From NCBI GenBank assembly GCA_910585655.1, contig CAJUFW010000157.1, positions 665-6,185 of the forward strand: a DNA stretch of 5,521 nucleotides, written 5' to 3'. Positions 5,493 through 5,521 of this stretch are shown here, piece after piece. Below the pieces are notes generated by a model. It saw only the letters and a program-made list of their open reading frames with translations. It searched no databases and was not told where the DNA came from. The translations under genes were made by a program, and so were the position numbers. Source of the DNA: an uncultured Lachnospiraceae bacterium (lineage in GTDB: Bacteria; Bacillota_A; Clostridia; Lachnospirales; Lachnospiraceae). Numbering within the stretch: position 1 is the first letter of the stretch; every line of letters begins with the position of its first letter.

Positions 5493-5521
5493 AGATCGGA
5501 AGAGCGTCGTGTAGGGAAAGA
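5493..5521 (-). other. Illumina TruSeq Read 1 adapter, reverse complement (non-genomic)
   Basis: These 29 bases, starting AGATCGGAAGAGCGTCGTGT, are the reverse complement of the Illumina Read 1 adapter and of window positions 4-32. They are library sequence. Genuine DNA ends at about 5492, two bases past the apparent Met of the WG-repeat gene, so that Met cannot be taken as a start. Confidence 0.98.

Noticed and set aside
1..5521. Perfect 29-base terminal inverted repeat resembling transposon ends
   Set aside because: Both copies are the Illumina Read 1 adapter, and no transposase or integrase is encoded between them.

Overview
The window is a 5.5 kb assembled fragment, probably from a Firmicute of the Clostridia (Lachnospiraceae-like). 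The basis is the gene set: secreted proteins with Big_2, InlB-type (Listeria-Bacteroides), WG-type and choline-binding-type cell-wall repeats, a secreted transglutaminase-like protein, and an AlgI/DHHW O-acetylation pair. Strong AGGAGG-type ribosome binding sites fit this. The species cannot be named from the sequence.

Both ends are Illumina TruSeq Read 1 adapter, not genome: positions 1-32 on the plus strand and 5493-5521 as its reverse complement. Genuine sequence is therefore about 33-5492. Both terminal genes are cut at these junctions, and the apparent stop of the leftmost gene is adapter-encoded.

All six genes lie on the minus strand, so the reading order runs from right to left. They are: a 5'-truncated WG-repeat protein (5492-5108); a 643-residue exported Big_2/InlB-repeat protein (5111-3180) whose start overlaps the previous stop (ATGA); a 241-residue exported protein with cell-wall-binding-type repeats and an unnamed C-terminal domain (3116-2391); a 196-residue exported transglutaminase-like protein with an intact Cys-His-Asp triad (2374-1784); a complete AlgI-type MBOAT O-acyltransferase (1771-353); and the N-terminal third or less of a DHHW/AlgJ-like partner (GTG start at 340). 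The gaps are -4, 63, 16, 12 and 12 bp, so this looks like one operon whose promoter and end both lie outside the window. No gene-free stretch exceeds 63 bp, and I see no RNA gene, terminator, CRISPR array or mobile element.

The MBOAT protein and its DHHW partner form the standard arrangement for moving acyl groups across the membrane onto an extracytoplasmic polymer. The four upstream genes encode repeat-rich proteins, three with signal peptides visible here, plus a possible protein-modifying or cross-linking enzyme. I infer a cell-surface assembly locus in which exported adhesin-like proteins are displayed and perhaps cross-linked while a surface glycan is O-acetylated. The most unusual detail is a C2HC motif with exact classical zinc-finger spacing, set inside the third InlB-type repeat of the exported protein.
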